Shown one piece after another: positions 63,141 to 64,000 of a stretch of 64,000 nucleotides of DNA. Positions within the stretch are counted from its first letter, which is position 1; the number at the start of each line of letters is the position of its first letter. Below the pieces are notes generated by a model. That model was not told where the DNA came from. It worked only from the letters and a program-made list of their open reading frames with translations, and ran no database searches. Position numbers and translations under genes: made by a program. The stretch comes from Mycolicibacterium gadium. Lineage in GTDB: Bacteria > Actinomycetota > Actinomycetes > Mycobacteriales > Mycobacteriaceae. The stretch covers positions 1,674,001 to 1,738,000 of the forward strand of contig NZ_AP022608.1 of the NCBI RefSeq assembly GCF_010728925.1. Reading direction: 5' to 3'.

Positions 63141-64000
63141 TCACCCGTCGGCCGATTCGGTCGCGCATCTCATACTCTTCGATCCCAGCTCCACGTCGGT
63201 GTTGCGGGACGGCCCCTGCTGCCAGGTGGACCACTTGCCGACCGAGTACGGTCCTTCGGCTCCGTTCGCCCGGTAATACCCTTGCGGGTCGTACACCTTT
63301 GCCTCCGGGTACGGCCACGGGCAAGCGACGGAGGTGGCGAGCCCGCTGGCCTTGATCGCCCAGAACCAGCCGCCGTAGGCGAAGTACGACACGTTGATGA
63401 TTGCGAACATCACCAGGAATGTGCCGAGCACCGGCTTTTTCGGGAAGAGCCTGGCCTTCGCCGCGAGCTTCTCCGCTACCGACTTTCCCGTGTCGTCGCG
63501 GTACACCAGGATGGCTGCCGGGATCATCACGAACGTCACCGACAGCGACTCCCAGAGCAGGGGGAACTGGAAGGTGCTTCCCGGGAACAAGGTTCCGAAC
63601 GGGATCGCCTGCGAATAGATGTACAGCCCCGTGCGCACCAGGCTGATCTCCAGCATCGCGTCGAAGATGAAACCGATCACCAGCACGAGCCCGCCCAGGC
63701 TGAGCAGCGGGTGCCGGCTGACGAACGATTCCGGTCCGCGCTTGGCCTGCATCTTGCGAAGAATCCAGATCGCCGGGAAGTACGGCCCGAAGTAGAACGT
63801 GACGTATCCGAACACGATGAACGGCTCGACGGTCGGCGACATCATGATCAGATACCAGTTCTCCGGCCAGTGCATCAGCGCCGGGTTGTACACCGCGTAC
63901 GGTGACCAGTTCATGATCGGGTCCTGCCACACGATCAACGTCGTGACCAGGACCATCAGCAACACCGGACTGCCCGGATTTCTGCGCCAGCCGATGATGA
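63141..64000 (-). CDS. Spirocyclase AveC-family membrane protein (partial, start outside window)
   Basis: The visible 285 residues are a polytopic protein with about seven membrane segments. DPIMNWSPYAVYNPALMHWPENWYLIM near the visible N-terminus and PWPYPEAKVYDPQGYYRANGAEGPYSVGKWSTW near the C-terminus are the landmarks of the mycobacterial AveC-like family. The frame stays open through the window edge (GWRRNPGSPVLLMVLV), so the start lies beyond 64000; the internal codon at 63965 is not the start. It heads or joins the operon running down to the mycofactocin-coupled SDR. Confidence 0.85.
   Translation of the reverse strand, partial: IIGWRRNPGSPVLLMVLVTTLIVWQDPIMNWSPYAVYNPALMHWPENWYLIMMSPTVEPFIVFGYVTFYFGPYFPAIWILRKMQAKRGPESFVSRHPLLSLGGLVLVIGFIFDAMLEISLVRTGLYIYSQAIPFGTLFPGSTFQFPLLWESLSVTFVMIPAAILVYRDDTGKSVAEKLAAKARLFPKKPVLGTFLVMFAIINVSYFAYGGWFWAIKASGLATSVACPWPYPEAKVYDPQGYYRANGAEGPYSVGKWSTWQQGPSRNTDVELGSKSMRCATESADG

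Overview
The window is high-GC DNA (mostly G/C third positions, many GTG starts, ATGA/GTGA gene overlaps) from a mycobacterium, most likely a fast-growing environmental Mycolicibacterium-type species. The strongest evidence is the central block from about 11.8 to 28.6 kb. Its gene order rlmN, cdsA, frr, pyrH, MarR regulator, amiC, tsf, rpsB, M23 peptidase, xerC, viuB, dprA, comM, yraN follows the Mycobacterium tuberculosis Rv2880c-Rv2898c segment as I remember it. No tRNA, rRNA, CRISPR array, IS element or prophage was seen.

Region 1 (1-11.7 kb) is a catabolic/oxidative cluster. It holds a zinc-type dehydrogenase, two P450s, a [3Fe-4S]-type ferredoxin, an SMP-30 lactonase-like protein, a thioesterase, a CoA transferase, an APH-fold kinase, an aldehyde dehydrogenase, a SnoaL-like protein and two closely related TetR regulators. 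Four promoters here carry the same spaced element (GTGACACTT or TTTACAAAT, 9 bp, TTTGTAA), which suggests one local regulon.

Region 2 (11.8-28.6 kb) is the conserved housekeeping block. Inside it a Rv2887-type MarR gene lies head to head with a Rv0560c-type methyltransferase gene. A perfect 19-bp palindrome fills the 37-bp gap. In M. tuberculosis the two genes are unlinked but functionally connected in drug resistance.

Region 3 (28.7-38.5 kb) holds two conserved proteins of unknown role, then an iron locus: a secreted haemophore-like protein diverging from an Fbp-type ferric ABC transporter (lipoprotein, permease, ATPase) preceded by an IdeR-like box. The transporter operon ends in an 827-residue fusion of an adenylation domain, a carrier domain and a membrane acyltransferase-3 domain. 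A 13E12/DUF222 HNH gene with a near-consensus LexA box follows.

Region 4 (38.5-48.5 kb) is mixed: a TesB thioesterase and CoA transferase pair, a fused branched-chain 2-oxoacid dehydrogenase E1, an arginase-family protein, a HAD phosphatase, a second haemophore-like protein, a Gly/Pro-rich secreted protein, and a three-gene DyP-peroxidase cassette whose two partners I do not recognise.

Region 5 (48.5-64 kb) is a second catabolic block. A six-gene minus-strand operon (LLM oxidoreductase, enoyl-CoA hydratase, Rieske oxygenase, 111-aa protein, CoA transferase, CoA-ester lyase) is coupled mostly by 4-bp overlaps. Beyond it are three SDRs (one mycofactocin-coupled), two P450s, an aldehyde dehydrogenase, two AveC-like membrane proteins, a 42-aa membrane peptide and two TetR regulators with nearby palindromes. 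The gene set suits stepwise oxidation of hydrophobic alcohols or terpenoid/steroid-like substrates to CoA thioesters, but the substrate cannot be read from sequence.
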